DNA of 6,493 bases from CAZPHI01 sp964586425 (lineage in GTDB: Bacteria; Bacillota; Clostridia; Lachnospirales; Lachnospiraceae): positions 1-6,493 of the forward strand of contig CAZPHI010000082.1 in NCBI GenBank assembly GCA_964586425.1. Direction: 5' to 3'. This document shows positions 5,621 through 6,493 of this stretch, piece by piece (the stretch's first letter is position 1; every line of letters begins with the position of its first letter). The position numbers were made by a program, and so were the translations under genes. The notes below the pieces were generated by a model. It saw nothing but the letters and a program-made list of their open reading frames with translations, did not search any database and was not told where the DNA came from.

Positions 5621-6070
5621 CTATTTTTTAAATTCCTTAATTATAAGAACAATTAATATAATGATCAAAATTGGCACGGCAAAACGTAATGCTAGTTTTA
5701 ATACAAATGATAATATCATAAATATAACTGCCATAATTATTATACCGATAATACAGCCTTTGGTTCCAAATATGCCTGTAGGATGTATATTGTAATTATC
5801 ATTACTGTCATCCTCAGCAGAACTATTATTTGTAGATTCATATCTATTATCAGTATTAACAGTATCTTGGTTTCCTGATACATCAATAATTGTTTTTGCA
5901 ATCAATCTTGGTTCTCCTATTAATGCAAGTACTTCTTCCTCTGTTTTACCATTATTGATTTCATTATCAATATAATTATCATAATAATTTACATTATCTC
6001 TAATTACTGATTCTGGAACTTCACCCCTTAATGCATCTGTTAACTTATCTAAAAATTCTCTCTTAGACAT
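5621..6070 (-). CDS. DUF1700 (HAAS-type) membrane protein
   Basis: The 149-residue product has an N-terminal DUF1700/HAAS-like helical domain: MSKREFLDKL at 1-10, a YYDNYIDNEI helix about 29-38, and the family's E-E-V-(X)3-IGEPRLIAKTI signature about 45-61. A polar Asn/Ser/Asp-rich linker (about 65-97) leads to two membrane helices (about 105-126 and 129-146) and a short basic KEFKK tail. Members are usually paired with PadR-family regulators and may act as membrane-located sensors or regulators; no biochemical activity is established. Here no padR gene precedes it. The ATG has GGAGAG six bases upstream. A TTGATA-17-TATAAT promoter and a strong terminator bracket it, so it appears to be a single-gene transcript of about 0.55 kb. 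Confidence 0.85.
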   Translation of the reverse strand: MSKREFLDKLTDALRGEVPESVIRDNVNYYDNYIDNEINNGKTEEEVLALIGEPRLIAKTIIDVSGNQDTVNTDNRYESTNNSSAEDDSNDNYNIHPTGIFGTKGCIIGIIIMAVIFMILSFVLKLALRFAVPILIIILIVLIIKEFKK

Positions 6071-6140
6071 AATTCACTCTCCAATCACTATTAATTATAT
6101 TCACTATATTATTAATCATATTTTTCTCTATATAGCTAGT

Positions 6141-6169
6141 ATTATAAATCATAATTATTTTTCTATCAA
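6141..6169 (-). promoter_or_regulatory. Sigma-A promoter of the DUF1700 gene
   Basis: On the minus strand TTGATA (6164-6169, five of six consensus bases) and TATAAT (6141-6146, perfect) are 17 bases apart. Transcription would begin near 6134 and give a leader of about 64 nt. The rest of the 6071-6254 region is very AT-rich, with no gene or other element I can support. Confidence 0.75.
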
Positions 6170-6254
6170 TAAATATACAGCATTTTATAATTTTATAAGA
6201 TAATATAACATAAAATTTTATAAATTGCATTAAAACAACCAGAGTAACAAAATG

Positions 6255-6295
6255 AAAATAGCAGCTAGTGGAAAAACTCCTCTAACTGCTATTTT
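6255..6295 (-). terminator. Terminator downstream of tRNA-Arg
   Basis: AAAATAGCAG (6255-6264) and CTGCTATTTT (6286-6295) form a 10-bp stem. On the minus strand it extends through a further four pairs (6265-6268 with 6282-6285, one G-U) and a short GG/CC closure. The minus-strand tail reads CATTTTG after the TTTT of the stem. It begins 12 bases past the tRNA-Arg 3' end. The stem's A-run and T-run could also give weak termination on the plus strand. Confidence 0.75.
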
Positions 6296-6306
6296 ACTAG
6301 GTTTAG

Positions 6307-6380
6307 TGTACGTGACAAGATTCGAACTCGCGGCCTTCTGGTCCGTAGCCAGACGCTCTATCCAGCTGAGCTACACGTAC
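6307..6380 (-). tRNA. tRNA-Arg (anticodon ACG)
   Basis: This is a complete 74-nt cloverleaf on the minus strand. The acceptor stem GTACGTG pairs with CACGTAC, then discriminator A. The anticodon stem TCTGG/CCAGA holds the loop CTACGGA, giving anticodon ACG, normally edited by TadA to ICG to read CGU, CGC and CGA. The T-stem GCGAG/CTTGT includes two G-U pairs, so it is slightly weak. CCA is not encoded. A TATAAT (6388-6393) lies seven bases before the 5' end but lacks a good -35. Confidence 0.96.
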
Positions 6381-6411
6381 ATATTAAATTATAATCAAAT
6401 AAATGTGACAA

Positions 6412-6435
6412 AATCATAGCACACGTGCTATGATT
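6412..6435 (-). terminator. Hairpin immediately after tRNA-Leu
   Basis: AATCATAGCAC (6412-6422) and GTGCTATGATT (6425-6435) are perfect 11-base inverted arms with only two bases between them, so effectively a 10-bp stem with a tetraloop. It starts three bases past the tRNA-Leu 3' end. On the minus strand the stem runs out into GATTTTG, a short U-tract. It probably terminates the tRNA-Leu transcript, or limits 3' trimming. Confidence 0.65.
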
Positions 6436-6438
6436 AAG

Positions 6439-6493
6439 TACCGGCGACCGGACTTGAACCGGTATGAGTTTAACCTCGCAGGATTTTAAGTCC
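6439..6493 (-). tRNA. tRNA-Leu (anticodon TAA), partial at window edge
   Basis: Only the 3' portion is in the window; the 5' half lies beyond 6493. Visible on the minus strand are the anticodon loop CTTAAAA (anticodon TAA), a long class II variable arm, the T-arm ACCGG/CCGGT with loop TTCAAGT, the 3' acceptor strand CGCCGGT and discriminator A. The long variable arm plus TAA anticodon identifies leucine. CCA is not encoded. Confidence 0.9.

Noticed and set aside
6307..6380. tRNA-Arg as an integration site with an accessory element to its left
   Set aside because: I found no direct repeat of the tRNA 3' end, integrase or other mobility gene in the window.

Overview
The window is AT-rich DNA with strong GGAGG-type ribosome-binding sites, canonical TTGACA/TATAAT promoters and U-tailed intrinsic terminators. 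Its gene content (a DUF1700/HAAS membrane protein, a secreted papain-like protease with a copper-amine-oxidase-like stalk and a lectin-like tail, YpsC-type RNA methyltransferase, RdgB next to YfcE) points to a low-GC Gram-positive of the Clostridia, most like Lachnospiraceae. The species cannot be named from this window.

Every protein and tRNA gene is on the minus strand, so transcription runs from high to low coordinates. At the right edge lie a partial tRNA-Leu(TAA) and tRNA-Arg(ACG), each followed by a hairpin terminator. Next is a DUF1700 membrane protein with its own sigma-A-type promoter and a good terminator. A 445-base intergenic region follows. Beyond it is a 98-residue protein that is about 80% Asn plus Ser. 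Then comes a tightly packed five-gene run: single-domain rhodanese, THUMP/SAM RNA methyltransferase, secreted C1A cysteine protease, rdgB and yfcE. The left edge carries tRNA-Pro(TGG) behind a perfect consensus promoter and four helically phased A-tracts.

The five-gene run looks like one operon (gaps 57, 39, 15 and 0 bases in its corrected form). It mixes housekeeping functions (rRNA methylation, removal of non-canonical purine nucleotides, a small metallophosphoesterase) with an exported protease.

The most interesting item is on the plus strand between the Asn/Ser-rich gene and the DUF1700 gene. A -35/-10 pair with exact 17-base spacing is followed about 110 bases later by a 14-15 bp terminator hairpin with a U-tract, and no protein is encoded between them. 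The predicted transcript carries four CCCC motifs, each in a loop or unpaired linker. That architecture resembles Firmicute C-rich regulatory RNAs such as RsaE/RoxS, which pair with Shine-Dalgarno sequences. It is proposed here as an undescribed small RNA. The Asn/Ser-rich protein is the second unexplained item.
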